From NCBI GenBank assembly GCA_050633105.1, contig JBOEFW010000005.1, forward strand, positions 15,017 through 79,016: a DNA stretch of 64,000 bases, in the 5' to 3' direction. This stretch comes from Aureispira sp050633105 (lineage in GTDB: Bacteria; Bacteroidota; Bacteroidia; Chitinophagales; Saprospiraceae). The notes under the pieces are model-generated. The model was not told where the DNA came from. It saw only the letters and a list, made by a program, of their open reading frames with translations, and did not search any database. The number at the start of each line of letters is the position of its first letter. Position 1 is the first letter of the stretch. Both the position numbers and the translations under genes were made by a program. Of this stretch, positions 27,253 through 37,680 are shown piece after piece.

Positions 27253-30200
27253 ATGCAAATCAAGAACATTCAACAGTTTCGCACCAACTGGCGTAACAAG
27301 CAAGGCTATGACATGCCCAATTGGGATGAAAATTTTATTGGCAGCAGCCATGAGCAAAATAGTGGCTTTTATAAAATGGTCAATGGCATTGTGGGTAACA
27401 TTAGGGCAGATCTAACCCCTAAGTTACAGAATGCCCAAGATGAGCAAGCCATTTATGAGTTCTTGCAAAATGCGGCGGATAGCCATTCGACAGAATGCGC
27501 GGTGGTCTATAATGATACCTTTTTTATGGTTATTAATAATGGAAAGGCATTTACAGAAAAAGACCTTAAAGCACTACTGAACTCTTTTCAAGGAACAAAG
27601 GCGGATAAATCCAAAGAAGAAAACTGTGGGAAGATTGGTCGCTATGGAATTGGATTTAAGCTAGCATACCGCCTCATGGGAAAATCGGATGGCGCAGAGG
27701 AATTGCTGCGCGATTTGGCAGGCCCTTTATTGTTCAGTTGGCACAACAAAGAGCAATTTAATACCCTCTTAGAGTATGAAGGAGGTGCCTTAGGATTGGA
27801 AGATGCGATTGGCGCAGATACCGCGCCTTGGTTGTTAAAAATTATTTTAGCTTGTTTTCCTACTGCGCCCGAAGAGACGGTTAAAGATCTGGATTACGAA
27901 GACCAAACCTTATTCAAAGCGGAAGAACTACAAGAGTTGGTTGGTTTCTTAAAAGAACAAAAAGGCTTATTAGAGCAATTTTCCTTAGAACAAGGATCAT
28001 TGTTCTTCTTGCGATTTGGCCCCAAAAAGCACGAGAAATTAAAGGCATCTTTACTTAATATACAATCAGGCATTGGTTATGCCATGAATAACCTTAAAAC
28101 CTTAGAAAAAGTAGCTTTACAGGATAAAGTGATAGCGCAACATGATACCTTTTTGGAGCGTTATGCAATTCTACCTGGAACAGATGATTTTAAACGCATT
28201 GATCCAGAGTTTCCAAATTGTCCAATTGAGATTTCTTTAGGTTTCCCAATGGAAAAAGAACAGATGCAAGCGCTCAAAAAAGCGCCAAGTTTGTACCAGT
28301 TTTTTCCAATGCGCAATGAGCGTCATGGGATGGCTTATTTTGTACACAGTTCTTCTTTTGCCAAAATTACAGATCGTACACGATTGGATGACCAAGGTGA
28401 GGCGAATGTAGAGACCTTTCAGTACATTACTAAAGCCCTAAAACGCAATTTAGATCGCTATAAACAAGATGATAAAGAGCGTTATGGACAATTGTACCGC
28501 GCTTTATTATTAACGGATCGCTCAACAGAATACGATGCGAGTTTGATTAATAAGTACTTATATGAGCCGTTACTGGACTATATTCGCGAAAATATTCCAA
28601 CTAACAAAGGGAATTTCTATTCTAAAGACATCATCATTGCCAAAGATACGGCACTACCAATAGAACCCCTGGAATTGGGAATGGCTAAAGAGTGGTTCTA
28701 TTGGACGGATGTAGAAGGAGATAAAGATTTATTAAAAGCAGCAAGCAACAGTGCTAAATTAGATCTCAAAAAATTAGGCCTCAAAGAATTGATTTTAGAG
28801 GCTAAAATAAACTTACTCAACAGCCGTATTCAACAATTAGGAGAGGCTGATTATCAACAGTTTGTAGAAGAACTGAAGCAGGTAGAATTTGACGATGCTT
28901 TTGCGGAGCGTTTTGCAGAGCTTAAAGGCTTTAAATTCAGCAATAACCAAGGTGATGCTAGCTTTTATGCCTTGAATGATCTACAAGAGCAAGAAGATAT
29001 TTTCTTGATGAGTGATCGACTGCTTCCGATCAAGTCAGCTATTAAAGGTTTAGGATTCTCTGTGTTAGAATTTGATGTATCGGATTATGCTGTTATTCTA
29101 CAGAGCCTCAAATCGCAATTGGCTTACCTGACGAAGGATAAAGCCTTGTTTGAGAAACTGACTGCTCGCTTAGAGCGAGCGAGCCTTTCTCCTGCTCAAA
29201 AACAGGAACTGTTAGCGTTCTTTCAAGAATTAGACGGAATTTCTAATCAACAAGTACGTAGTATTCCTATTTTAAGTAACCAGACAGGCGTTGCGGTAGG
29301 GTTAAATGCCTTATTAGCACCTACATTAGAAGTGGAAAACTGGTTAGAGGCTTACAAGATACAGAGCGAAGAAGATGCGCCAACACTAGAAGAGCAATAC
29401 ATCAGTGAGCGAGATAATTGGGAAATTTACAGCCACATTATTCTTCCTTTTTGGGCAGACATTGTGGAGCAAGTGGATACCGCAGAAGGCTTGACCGATT
29501 TTTACGAACAAGTCCTTTATTACTACAGCTTAAAAAGTAGCCAAGCTAAATTAGACGAGGCGGTTTATATTTATACCAATGAAGAGGAAGGTTTCTTGCG
29601 TCCTGATCAAGTCTTTTACCACAGTTGCCTAGAGCAATTGGAGGTGGATTATGAAGCGTTAAGCAGTGCTGTGCAAAAGGTAATGGGGAAACCTCTACCA
29701 CATCAGCAAGTCTTGCCTTATTTGGGCAAAGATCCTTTTAAGACTTCTTTAAGTACCAATAGTAAAGATTGGAAAAAAGCATTGGGGACTGTTTTAGAAC
29801 AATGTCAAGAAGCAGATCTATCAGCAGCAGAGAAAAAAGCACTGTTTGCTTTATTTACAGAGATACTATCTACTAAAGACCGTTCTAAACTAGCTCTGTT
29901 TTCAAATCAACGAGGAGAGCGCGTGACCTTAGAGCAATTATTGCCTGCACAGGCAGAGGTACCTGTTTGGTTGAAAGGGTATAGAATTGTAGAGGAAGAA
30001 GCAGCAGAAAACTTACAGGCAGAAATGGCAACAGCTGCCACGATCTACAACCAGTTGATTGTCCCACATTGGGCCAACATGACAGAACAGCAACAAGTAC
30101 ACAGCAATATTAAGGCCTTCTATGAAGGAGTATTGGATTACGCGAGTCAAGCAAAATCGCCTAAATTATTGATGACAGGCAAGTATGTTTTTGTCAACCC

Positions 30201-32856
30201 AACCGTTGGATTTGTAGGAAGTGGAGACGTGTTTTACAAAGATGTTATGGAGGGCGAGGAAGAGAGCTATGACGCTTTAACCAAGGCGTTACATGCTTTG
30301 ACGGAACGTCATGCCCCACATCCAGCCGTTCTGCCCTTCTTAAAAGAACGGATTTTTAAAACTAGAAATACAGGATTAGCCAAAACCCTTCAGTCAGAAC
30401 CAGCGCTTTTAGAGAAAAAAGAAGCCGCTAGTTTAGTGGATTTTATGGAGGGAACGAAGGAAGATATATTTACATTCTTGTACATCACACACAGTGAAGA
30501 AAATGCTCGCTTGTATGAAGCAGGGAAACGTGCCAAAAATGTACCTTATGCTGTAGAGAAAGGGCAACAAGATTTAGCCGAAAAAATCAATGCCTTATTT
30601 GGAACTCATTATAAACGTTTGCCTAGTAAACTATACCGCCCAGCTTATAAAAATAAAGGATTATTGCGAGGGAGTGCCTTGTTTGATACCATTACTAAAT
30701 CTAAAGATGCTCCACCAGAGTTATTATCTGCCTTGATTGTAGAAAGTGGTAATGCTGATATTCAAGAACAGGTATTTAGTAAAATTGACCAAATTGTTCT
30801 GCGGGAAGGCACAACTTACGGCAAAGATTCTTTTGAGCACCAAACTTTACAAATCTTTAGAAATAAGGAAGCAGACCACAGTAAAGTACGCTCTAAGATT
30901 TACATCGAAAACGAAGCAGGGGATCAATGGAAATTGGATGAAATTGCCTTTGATCCTAATCTAACAATTGCGATCAATCAGTTTGGTAAATTTTCTTTAG
31001 AATTAGCGGCTGTAGTGCCTATTTATAAAGAATACCAAACCTTATTAGCAAACATTGCTGGTCAATTAGTAGATTATGAAGCGCCAACAGTCTTGCAAAA
31101 ACGCTGTTTTGAGAATGAAGAAAAACCTTTAGAGGAAGTTTATAACGCCTTAAAAAAACAAGAAGAACATACCCTAGAAAATGCACAACAAGTAGCGTTT
31201 ATCGTGTTGTATGCTCGTTTGCAAGATAGTGGAAAGTTGGTACAAGGATTTGAGGTTCATACAGAAGCCGCAACAGTAACGCCAATTACGACCTATGATG
31301 CTTGGCACACACAGAGTCAAGCCTTTATTCAGGCAGAGGCAACCTTATCCAAAGAACATTACGGCGCTTTGGAAACTTTATTAAAATTGTCTAATAAGAA
31401 CAGTGCGTTCGATTTTGGGGAACAAGCGATTGTTCAACAGCCTTATATTGATAAGCAAACATTCTACTGTGCGCCTATTCGCGAAGTGGAAGAAGCTGCT
31501 CAAGAAGAAATGCAACAACAGCTTTTAGCTTTCTTGTACGATACTTGGGCTGCTCTGCCTGATGCTGAGCGTCCTATGCGTTTAGAATTGTCAACGAATA
31601 CCAATAACAGCTTGGCTGGTTTTGCTCCACAAGGATTAGTGAGCGAAGAAGCCTATGCTTTAGAACAAGAACAATTGCCTATTTGGTTAGATAACTGGGT
31701 AGCAGAAGATACAACGGAGGAAGTGCCTTTATTGCAAGAGGAAGAAGAAGAGGGCGAAAGCATAACCGTTGCTGTTTCTAAAAGCCGCTTGGCTCTATTA
31801 GAAGCTTTGGGGGTGAACACAATGGAATCAACCCTAGTGGCTGTACGTCGCTACTTGAAGGCAGAAGAAGGAGATATTATTAGTCAAAAACAACTGAATG
31901 ATTTACGCAATGTTGGCCAACAACATTTGCTCCATACGGTGGAATGGCTGGCAGAACAAAAAGTGCGTTTTTCTTCTGAAGATGAGCGTTTGTATTGGTT
32001 GAGAAAACTCTACAATACCTTGTCTGGTGGAGCAGAACACTTGCCTTTGCCTGTGATTGAAAGTGTCCAAGGTGCTGCCGAAAGCCCCACTTTAGAATAT
32101 CAATTGCAAACAGTGGAAGATGGACAGATTTATAGTGTTGATCAAAAACAACAAGGACAATTATGGAGCAAGTATGAAATAGGAATGGCCGATGTCTTGG
32201 AGTGTTTAGATACTGCTGGGGATTATTATACGAATGTAGACCTGAAAGGAATAAAATTACCGACTACTAAAATCAACCACCAACTGGATCAAATAGCGTT
32301 GGAGGAAGAGAGCCAAGAATGGGGAGCACCGCATTATTTAGCTTGGAAAGAGCAGGTGCCCTACAGCATTTTCTTGTATGACGGAGAGATGCCTTATACC
32401 GTAGAATTCTTAAACCAATTGGTCAAAGCCTATCAAAGTGGTCATGCCGTCTTGGTTGGTGAGCAAGTGTATGTTAATAAGAATACGGATAACATTGAGG
32501 AAGCATTGTTCGAAATTAGTAAATCTACAGGTTTAACAGAATCTCAGTTGGTACAGTTATTACGCCTCAAAAATGGACATCAAGCGAGTCCACAAGAGCA
32601 TGTACTGCTAGAAAAAGTTGCTCCTGTAGAAGAACCAGAAGAAGCGATTGATAATCCTAGCTTAGAAGAAATTAAAACCTACCAAGCTAAAAAAGTCAAA
32701 GGGACCTTAAAAGTAGAACTGGATTTAAGTACTTTACCTGAAGACAAACTACAGGAATTGCTGCAATATGCTCAATCTACCCAAATGATTGTGGAGAAAG
32801 AGTTGATAGCAGAAGAAGAGGCGATAGAGCTTATGTTTAGCGACGAAGAAGAATAG
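27253..32856 (+). CDS. Giant sacsin-like GHKL-ATPase protein (1867 aa)
   Basis: Residues 50-150 carry a GHKL (HSP90-type) nucleotide fold in sacsin style: N-box EFLQNAADS (69-77), VINNGKAF (93-100) in place of the usual DxGxG, and GKIGRYGIGFK (126-136). The remaining 1700 residues are mostly helical. Two tandem units about 209 residues apart are clearly related, with SNQTG at 675-679 and SNQRG at 884-888, each followed by a WL..Y.I..E motif and by [FW]A near PxWA. The last 20 residues are very acidic (SDEEE end). There is no signal peptide. Sacsin-like ATPases are linked to chaperone function in animals and to defence islands in bacteria. No partner gene is adjacent, so function stays open. 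Confidence 0.75.
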   Translation: MQIKNIQQFRTNWRNKQGYDMPNWDENFIGSSHEQNSGFYKMVNGIVGNIRADLTPKLQNAQDEQAIYEFLQNAADSHSTECAVVYNDTFFMVINNGKAFTEKDLKALLNSFQGTKADKSKEENCGKIGRYGIGFKLAYRLMGKSDGAEELLRDLAGPLLFSWHNKEQFNTLLEYEGGALGLEDAIGADTAPWLLKIILACFPTAPEETVKDLDYEDQTLFKAEELQELVGFLKEQKGLLEQFSLEQGSLFFLRFGPKKHEKLKASLLNIQSGIGYAMNNLKTLEKVALQDKVIAQHDTFLERYAILPGTDDFKRIDPEFPNCPIEISLGFPMEKEQMQALKKAPSLYQFFPMRNERHGMAYFVHSSSFAKITDRTRLDDQGEANVETFQYITKALKRNLDRYKQDDKERYGQLYRALLLTDRSTEYDASLINKYLYEPLLDYIRENIPTNKGNFYSKDIIIAKDTALPIEPLELGMAKEWFYWTDVEGDKDLLKAASNSAKLDLKKLGLKELILEAKINLLNSRIQQLGEADYQQFVEELKQVEFDDAFAERFAELKGFKFSNNQGDASFYALNDLQEQEDIFLMSDRLLPIKSAIKGLGFSVLEFDVSDYAVILQSLKSQLAYLTKDKALFEKLTARLERASLSPAQKQELLAFFQELDGISNQQVRSIPILSNQTGVAVGLNALLAPTLEVENWLEAYKIQSEEDAPTLEEQYISERDNWEIYSHIILPFWADIVEQVDTAEGLTDFYEQVLYYYSLKSSQAKLDEAVYIYTNEEEGFLRPDQVFYHSCLEQLEVDYEALSSAVQKVMGKPLPHQQVLPYLGKDPFKTSLSTNSKDWKKALGTVLEQCQEADLSAAEKKALFALFTEILSTKDRSKLALFSNQRGERVTLEQLLPAQAEVPVWLKGYRIVEEEAAENLQAEMATAATIYNQLIVPHWANMTEQQQVHSNIKAFYEGVLDYASQAKSPKLLMTGKYVFVNPTVGFVGSGDVFYKDVMEGEEESYDALTKALHALTERHAPHPAVLPFLKERIFKTRNTGLAKTLQSEPALLEKKEAASLVDFMEGTKEDIFTFLYITHSEENARLYEAGKRAKNVPYAVEKGQQDLAEKINALFGTHYKRLPSKLYRPAYKNKGLLRGSALFDTITKSKDAPPELLSALIVESGNADIQEQVFSKIDQIVLREGTTYGKDSFEHQTLQIFRNKEADHSKVRSKIYIENEAGDQWKLDEIAFDPNLTIAINQFGKFSLELAAVVPIYKEYQTLLANIAGQLVDYEAPTVLQKRCFENEEKPLEEVYNALKKQEEHTLENAQQVAFIVLYARLQDSGKLVQGFEVHTEAATVTPITTYDAWHTQSQAFIQAEATLSKEHYGALETLLKLSNKNSAFDFGEQAIVQQPYIDKQTFYCAPIREVEEAAQEEMQQQLLAFLYDTWAALPDAERPMRLELSTNTNNSLAGFAPQGLVSEEAYALEQEQLPIWLDNWVAEDTTEEVPLLQEEEEEGESITVAVSKSRLALLEALGVNTMESTLVAVRRYLKAEEGDIISQKQLNDLRNVGQQHLLHTVEWLAEQKVRFSSEDERLYWLRKLYNTLSGGAEHLPLPVIESVQGAAESPTLEYQLQTVEDGQIYSVDQKQQGQLWSKYEIGMADVLECLDTAGDYYTNVDLKGIKLPTTKINHQLDQIALEEESQEWGAPHYLAWKEQVPYSIFLYDGEMPYTVEFLNQLVKAYQSGHAVLVGEQVYVNKNTDNIEEALFEISKSTGLTESQLVQLLRLKNGHQASPQEHVLLEKVAPVEEPEEAIDNPSLEEIKTYQAKKVKGTLKVELDLSTLPEDKLQELLQYAQSTQMIVEKELIAEEEAIELMFSDEEE

Positions 32857-32863
32857 AAACTAG

Positions 32864-32914
32864 AGGTTGTTGTGCTTGTGACAATACAGACAGAAGTGCA
32901 GCAACCTTGTTTTA
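32864..32914 (+). terminator. Terminator after the giant ATPase gene
   Basis: A 10-bp stem (AGGTTGTTGT with GCAGCAACCT, two wobbles) has a long loop and is followed by TGTTTTA. Confidence 0.55.
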
Positions 32915-33049
32915 TAAATAGTGTGTATTCATACGATTGGATACACGCACCAATCCTCCCGAATTTTAGTTAAGGCTAAGGTTTGGGTTTTTTTTAATAT
33001 TTTTGATTTAATAAAAATAGAACAGAAACTGTTATTAAAACACGGTTGC

Positions 33050-33970
33050 ATGAAAATTAAACAAAAGTCCTACTTTAAAAACCCAGAACAGGATAAAAAA
33101 GCTTTTCAAAATTGGGTGGCAAAGCTAGAAAAAGAAAATGGTTATCAATATGACCAATTAACGATTCCAACAAGCCTAGGGACTACTCAAGTGTATGGTT
33201 TTAATACCAAAAACAAAGAACTGGAAACACTTGTGATTTTCCCAGGCTTTAGAACTACTACGCTCATTTGGGACTTAGATCAGGGGGTATCCCTATTCTC
33301 GAAAAAATTTAGAGTTTTTCTTGTAGAAACCAATGGACAACCCAATCTAAGCGATGGAAATTCCCCCAGCATTAAATCATTGGAATATGGAATGTGGGGA
33401 GCAGAAGTTTTTGAACAACTACAATTAGAATCGGCCTTTATTGCAGGAGCTTCCTTTGGAGGATTAGTATGTATGAAGATTGCATTGGTTATTCCTGACA
33501 AAATAAAAGGCGCCTTTCTTTTAAATCCAGGATGTTTTAGATTGGTTTCAATGGGATATAAAAACCTATTCTACAACTTGCTTCCTATAATAAAACCTTC
33601 TGCTAAAAACATCAGGACATTCTTAGATAAAGTCGTCTTCTGTAAACCGAACCATGGCCTTACTCCTAAGGCTGAAAACCTACTTGTTGAGTTTCTAGAA
33701 TTAGTTATTAAGCAGTATAAAGATAATACAGAGAAACCTTATTATATGGGGAATCAGCTAAACGATGTAAGAGTGAAAACGTATCTATTTGTTGGAGATG
33801 CTGACATCTTAATTCCTTATAAAAAGTCGGTAGAACGTGCTAAAAAACATTTAGGTCAAGCGATTGAACAGGTAGAAATCTTCAACAATGTTGGGCATGG
33901 TATTGAATGTTATAAACCCTGTTTGCATTCTATTGAAAAAATATTGACCGCTTCTATGGAGGCGATTTAA
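33050..33970 (+). CDS. Alpha/beta hydrolase
   Basis: The ATG at 33050 is chosen (MKIKQKSYFKNP); the longer reading from 32921 adds 43 residues with no family features. The domain shows the strand order of alpha/beta hydrolases: a FPGF oxyanion turn, GASFGG nucleophile elbow (S135), VGDADILIP acid loop and NVGHGIE catalytic His. A lid-like insertion lies between the nucleophile and the acid. There is no signal peptide, so it is cytosolic. The substrate (an ester, lactone or peptide) is not predictable. It follows the giant ATPase gene but is separated from it by a terminator, and precedes a lipoprotein gene by 32 bases. Confidence 0.82.
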   Translation: MKIKQKSYFKNPEQDKKAFQNWVAKLEKENGYQYDQLTIPTSLGTTQVYGFNTKNKELETLVIFPGFRTTTLIWDLDQGVSLFSKKFRVFLVETNGQPNLSDGNSPSIKSLEYGMWGAEVFEQLQLESAFIAGASFGGLVCMKIALVIPDKIKGAFLLNPGCFRLVSMGYKNLFYNLLPIIKPSAKNIRTFLDKVVFCKPNHGLTPKAENLLVEFLELVIKQYKDNTEKPYYMGNQLNDVRVKTYLFVGDADILIPYKKSVERAKKHLGQAIEQVEIFNNVGHGIECYKPCLHSIEKILTASMEAI

Positions 33971-34002
33971 AAATAAGAAGCAAGTAATGTTGCTGGTAAC
34001 TA

Positions 34003-34875
34003 ATGGTAGAAGAGAGAATTAATTTAACCTATTGGATAGTAAAGAAGCACCTTGTTATAATTACGATAGGGACACTATTGATGGTGATGTTTGGTTGTAT
34101 AGAAGATAAAGGCCTAAAAAAGGAACAAACAGCTTCCATAAAGGTCAAGTTGGATGGTTTTTGGAGGTTATCCTTTAGCCACTATGAAGGAGAAAAGACG
34201 TCGCAACAAGAAGGCTGTCTTATTCCTGACGCTCCAATTGAAACTCTTTTCAAACCATATGCCCTTGGTTCTCATCTTTTAATTAGAGAGGATAGTATTT
34301 CTTTGTTTCGCTATCCTTATGCTTATAATGGGACTTTTAAATATGAAACTAGAGGAACTTCTTTATGGATAGCATTATCTCCCTCATTAACCTCTAAATT
34401 TGTACTACAGAAGAACGAAGAAGGCGCTCTAATCTTGAATTTTGAAGAACAAGTTACATCCACTTGTTTATTATCAGCAAAAGCAAGCTATGAACCTTTT
34501 GTTCCTAATTCAGTAATAATAAAGAAGCTCTTGCGAAACAAGATTTCTTGCGATTCTTTGATGGGTAAATGGTGGCATTTAAGAAAAGAAATCACCTATG
34601 AAGATGGAGGAGAACCAACCGTTTTAAATTTCCCTAAAGGAATGCCTGATTCCCTATTTGTTTCTCCAAAAATACTAAATCAAGATACGACTTCCCCTTT
34701 TATAGAATTAGAATTGGACGATAGAAGTGTGAAAATGTTCATCGAAGAACCTTCTAAGCATTCTTATATTCTAACTCCAGCAATGAAAAATGATGAGCTT
34801 CTATTTAGTCGTTTCATTGATTACGGAGAAGAGGTTGATACAATTTATGAGAAGGTTATTTATGAGTGGTATTAG
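34003..34875 (+). CDS. Lipoprotein of unknown function (290 aa)
   Basis: A hydrophobic N-terminal segment (HLVIITIGTLLMVMFGC) ends in a lipobox with Cys near residue 32, so the mature protein is lipid-anchored. Two similar modules follow: one with LDGFWRLSFSHYEGE and one with LMGKWWHLRKEITYEDGG, each opening with a GxW[RH]L turn. That pattern suggests lipocalin-like beta-barrels, but no named family is certain. The 15 residues before the hydrophobic core are unusually long; an internal Met (residue 26) lies too close to the Cys to be a better start. It converges on the DUF3050 gene across a shared terminator. Confidence 0.6.
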   Translation: MVEERINLTYWIVKKHLVIITIGTLLMVMFGCIEDKGLKKEQTASIKVKLDGFWRLSFSHYEGEKTSQQEGCLIPDAPIETLFKPYALGSHLLIREDSISLFRYPYAYNGTFKYETRGTSLWIALSPSLTSKFVLQKNEEGALILNFEEQVTSTCLLSAKASYEPFVPNSVIIKKLLRNKISCDSLMGKWWHLRKEITYEDGGEPTVLNFPKGMPDSLFVSPKILNQDTTSPFIELELDDRSVKMFIEEPSKHSYILTPAMKNDELLFSRFIDYGEEVDTIYEKVIYEWY

Positions 34876-34920
34876 TAGATCTTCTATTGTTCTTTGTCAA
34901 GAACCCATTCCCATTTAAAG

Positions 34921-34965
34921 AAACATCCCCAATCTTAGTCTTTGCTAAAATGGAGGATGTTTTTA
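34921..34965. terminator. Bidirectional terminator
   Basis: The stem AAACATCC / GGATGTTT has a 26-base loop, A-rich before and TTTTAT after. It lies between convergent genes. Confidence 0.5.
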
Positions 34966-34985
34966 TCAAGTGGTGGCAATGTAAA

Positions 34986-35774
34986 TTATTGCTTTATTGG
35001 AGCAACCATCAACAAAGCAGCAATGCCATCCCACAACTCTAGCCTTTTTTGCAAGGCCTGTAAGGCGGCTTCTTTGGCGGCTTCCCACTTTTCGGGCGTA
35101 TCTCCACACAAGGCTTCTACCATTTGTAGGGAGAGGGGGCCATGTTCGTCTCCATCTAATTCAATATGGCGTTGTAAATAGTACCGCAACTTAGCGTAGG
35201 CTGGCTCTCCTTGACGTGCCTGCTCTTGGTCGATAATGGCTAGAAAGAGATCAGGAATAATTTCTTCCCTACCAAAGGTAAAGGCCGCGGCTAGACGAGC
35301 TGGTTCCTTTGTGGCAATCGTTTCAAAAGTAAAATGGACAAAGTTGCGTACAAAATCAGGCAAATTAGTATTGTTTAATGCTATTTGTACAGTATGACCT
35401 TGGTGTAATTCCTTGACAAAACTTTCAATCCAATGTGTATTGGCTCCTGCTTCCTGCATAGCATCCAAGTACAATTCAAAATGACTTTGTGCTTCTCCTT
35501 GGGCATTTACATCGCTTTCTTCTCCCAACACAATTTCATTAATGAAGCGTGCTAAAGTAGGATGTGGACTAGGCAACCAAGGTAATGTTACGCCCGTTAA
35601 TTGTTGTTGTAAGCCTTTGAGCAGTGACATGAAATCCCATACGGCAAAAACATGGTGCTGCATAAAAAGGCGTATATCATCCATTTTCTGAAGCCGTTCA
35701 TATAAGGGATGTTTGACCAACTGTTCTCGAAGTGGTGCCAACTCTTTTTGTAACTGTACTAATCTTGGATTCAT
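34986..35774 (-). CDS. DUF3050 heme-oxygenase-like protein
   Basis: The 262-residue protein is all-helical and matches the DUF3050 family of heme-oxygenase-fold proteins. Candidate metal ligands are visible: the MQHHVFAVWDF helix, GEES...SHFELY, FGREEIIP and a DxxxH motif (D207, H211 in ELDGDEHG). The last resembles the metal-binding motif of heme-oxygenase-like diiron oxidases. It may therefore be an oxygen-using oxidase or oxygenase, though the substrate is unknown and the metal site is inferred. It begins 32 bases after the SulP transporter gene, on the same strand, so the two form a transcription unit. Confidence 0.78.
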   Translation of the reverse strand: MNPRLVQLQKELAPLREQLVKHPLYERLQKMDDIRLFMQHHVFAVWDFMSLLKGLQQQLTGVTLPWLPSPHPTLARFINEIVLGEESDVNAQGEAQSHFELYLDAMQEAGANTHWIESFVKELHQGHTVQIALNNTNLPDFVRNFVHFTFETIATKEPARLAAAFTFGREEIIPDLFLAIIDQEQARQGEPAYAKLRYYLQRHIELDGDEHGPLSLQMVEALCGDTPEKWEAAKEAALQALQKRLELWDGIAALLMVAPIKQ

Positions 35775-35806
35775 ACTTGGTGTTGTTTCTGTTCTTATGT
35801 GACTAC

Positions 35807-37474
35807 TTATTTACCAGTCAATTCTGCGTCGATGATTTCATCATCCAAGTTGCTATCATGATCTACTAAACTAGTGGCGACGTAATAACGTGGATCATCA
35901 ACAGACGTTTCTATAATGGTAGAAAAACGATGATTGGCTTTGAGCAACAAGGCTTGACATTCTGGACTAAGGTGGGTTAATTTTATGGATTTACCCAAGT
36001 CTAAATAACGATTAGCCACCGTACGAATGGCTTCCATTCCAGAATGATCGCTTACACGCGACTCAATGAAGTCGATTTCAACCACTTCAGGATCGTTTTT
36101 AGCGTCGAATTTAGCAACAAAAGTCTGTACAGAGCCAAAAAACAACGGTCCCCAAATTTCATAAACTTTTGTTCCATCGGCTTTAGAACGTTTGCGCGCA
36201 CGAATCATGGTGGCATTCTCCCAAGCAAAAACAAGGGCAGACATAATTACACCAATGACAACAGCAATGGCTAAATCTTCTAAGACAGTTACCACAGAAA
36301 CGGTAATTAAGACAATCGCATCTGCTCTAGGAATCTTATTAAGAATTCTAAAACTACTCCAAGCAAAGGTCCCAATAACGACCATAAACATAACGCCTAC
36401 AAGGGCTGCAATTGGAATTTCCTCAATCAATGGCGCTGCAAACAGAATAAAACCTAGTAAAGCAACAGCAGCAACAATACCAGATAAACGGCCACGTCCA
36501 CCAGACTCAATGTTGATAATAGATTGTCCAATCATGGCACAACCACCCATACCACCAAATAAACCATTCAAGATATTGGCGCCTCCTTGTGCGACACATT
36601 CTCGATTGCCGCTTCCACGAGATTCTGTTAATTCATCAATCAAATTCAAAGTCATCAAGGATTCAATTAATCCTATTGCCGCCAACAAGATCGCTGTTTT
36701 TATTAATAAAGACCAGTGGCCTGCTATGGTTCCAATATAAGAGAAGGTTGCAGATTCAAAAATAGGCAAACTCCCTTGTAGACCCGCTTCTGCTCCCGCA
36801 GGACTGTTATCGCGAATGAAAGAACCTACGGTACTCACGTCTAACTCTCCAAAAATAGTAATGGCCGCTACGGTAACAATAGCAACTAGAGCGGATGGTA
36901 CTTTGGTTGTTAATTTAGGCAATAACCACATAATCAACATGGTTAAACCCACTAATCCTAGCATTAATAACAAGTCAGGCGTCGCTAACCACTGCTTTTG
37001 TCCACCTACTGTTTCTTTAAATAAGCCCAATTGTGCTTTGAAAATAACAATGGCCAATCCATTTACAAATCCCATCATTACTGGATGGGGAATGAGGCGG
37101 ACAAATTTTCCTAATTTTAAAGCGCCTGCTAAGATTTGTATCCCCCCAACAATGAGTAAGGCAAAAAAGAGCCAATAGGTACCCAATTCTGGTACAGGGC
37201 TCTGCATCTCGATCCCAATTAAATTCCCTTGTGTTACCAAATCGGTCATTACAACAGCCATTGCGCCTGTCGCCCCTGAAATCATACCAGGGCGGCCACC
37301 AAAAATAGCGGTAATCAAACCCATCATAAATGCCCCATATAAACCTACGATTGGGTCTACGCCTGCAATAAAAGCAAAAGCGACTGCCTCTGGGACCAAG
37401 GCCAAGGCTACAGTGAGCCCTGATAAAATATCATCTTTAGGTTGCTTGCTTATCTGCTGTAATAGTGTTGCCAT
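35807..37474 (-). CDS. SulP-family anion transporter with STAS domain
   Basis: The 555-residue protein has a SulP membrane domain with about 12 spans from residues 15 to 410. Family sequences include ALVPEAVAFAFIAGVDP in the first span region, GLYGAFMMGLI, GGRPGMISGATGA and the GSGNRECVAQGGANILNG segment with GGMGGCAMIGQS. A STAS domain follows (about 430-540, with VVEIDFIESRVSDHSGMEAI). It probably moves sulfate, bicarbonate or a dicarboxylate across the inner membrane. Plus-strand readings over it are shadows. It is the first gene of a two-gene unit with DUF3050. Confidence 0.92.
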   Translation of the reverse strand: MATLLQQISKQPKDDILSGLTVALALVPEAVAFAFIAGVDPIVGLYGAFMMGLITAIFGGRPGMISGATGAMAVVMTDLVTQGNLIGIEMQSPVPELGTYWLFFALLIVGGIQILAGALKLGKFVRLIPHPVMMGFVNGLAIVIFKAQLGLFKETVGGQKQWLATPDLLLMLGLVGLTMLIMWLLPKLTTKVPSALVAIVTVAAITIFGELDVSTVGSFIRDNSPAGAEAGLQGSLPIFESATFSYIGTIAGHWSLLIKTAILLAAIGLIESLMTLNLIDELTESRGSGNRECVAQGGANILNGLFGGMGGCAMIGQSIINIESGGRGRLSGIVAAVALLGFILFAAPLIEEIPIAALVGVMFMVVIGTFAWSSFRILNKIPRADAIVLITVSVVTVLEDLAIAVVIGVIMSALVFAWENATMIRARKRSKADGTKVYEIWGPLFFGSVQTFVAKFDAKNDPEVVEIDFIESRVSDHSGMEAIRTVANRYLDLGKSIKLTHLSPECQALLLKANHRFSTIIETSVDDPRYYVATSLVDHDSNLDDEIIDAELTGK

Positions 37475-37680
37475 TTAGCTTTTTGTTCTACTATAAACTA
37501 TCTTTTGAAGCGTAAGAAAGAGGTCGCTTGTTCAAAAAATAAATAGGGAATATTCCCCTTAAAAAAGGGGCAAAGATAGGTTTTTAATTGACAAATAAGC
37601 AGGGACTAGATTAAAGAATGATTAAGTGAGGAAAAGTTTTTAAGAAGCATGATTGATAACAGAATGAATGTGGCTTTAAT

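Noticed and set aside
36192..36740. 182-codon plus-strand reading over the SulP gene
   Set aside because: It is antisense to a well-supported transporter, and its composition is that of a reversed hydrophobic gene.
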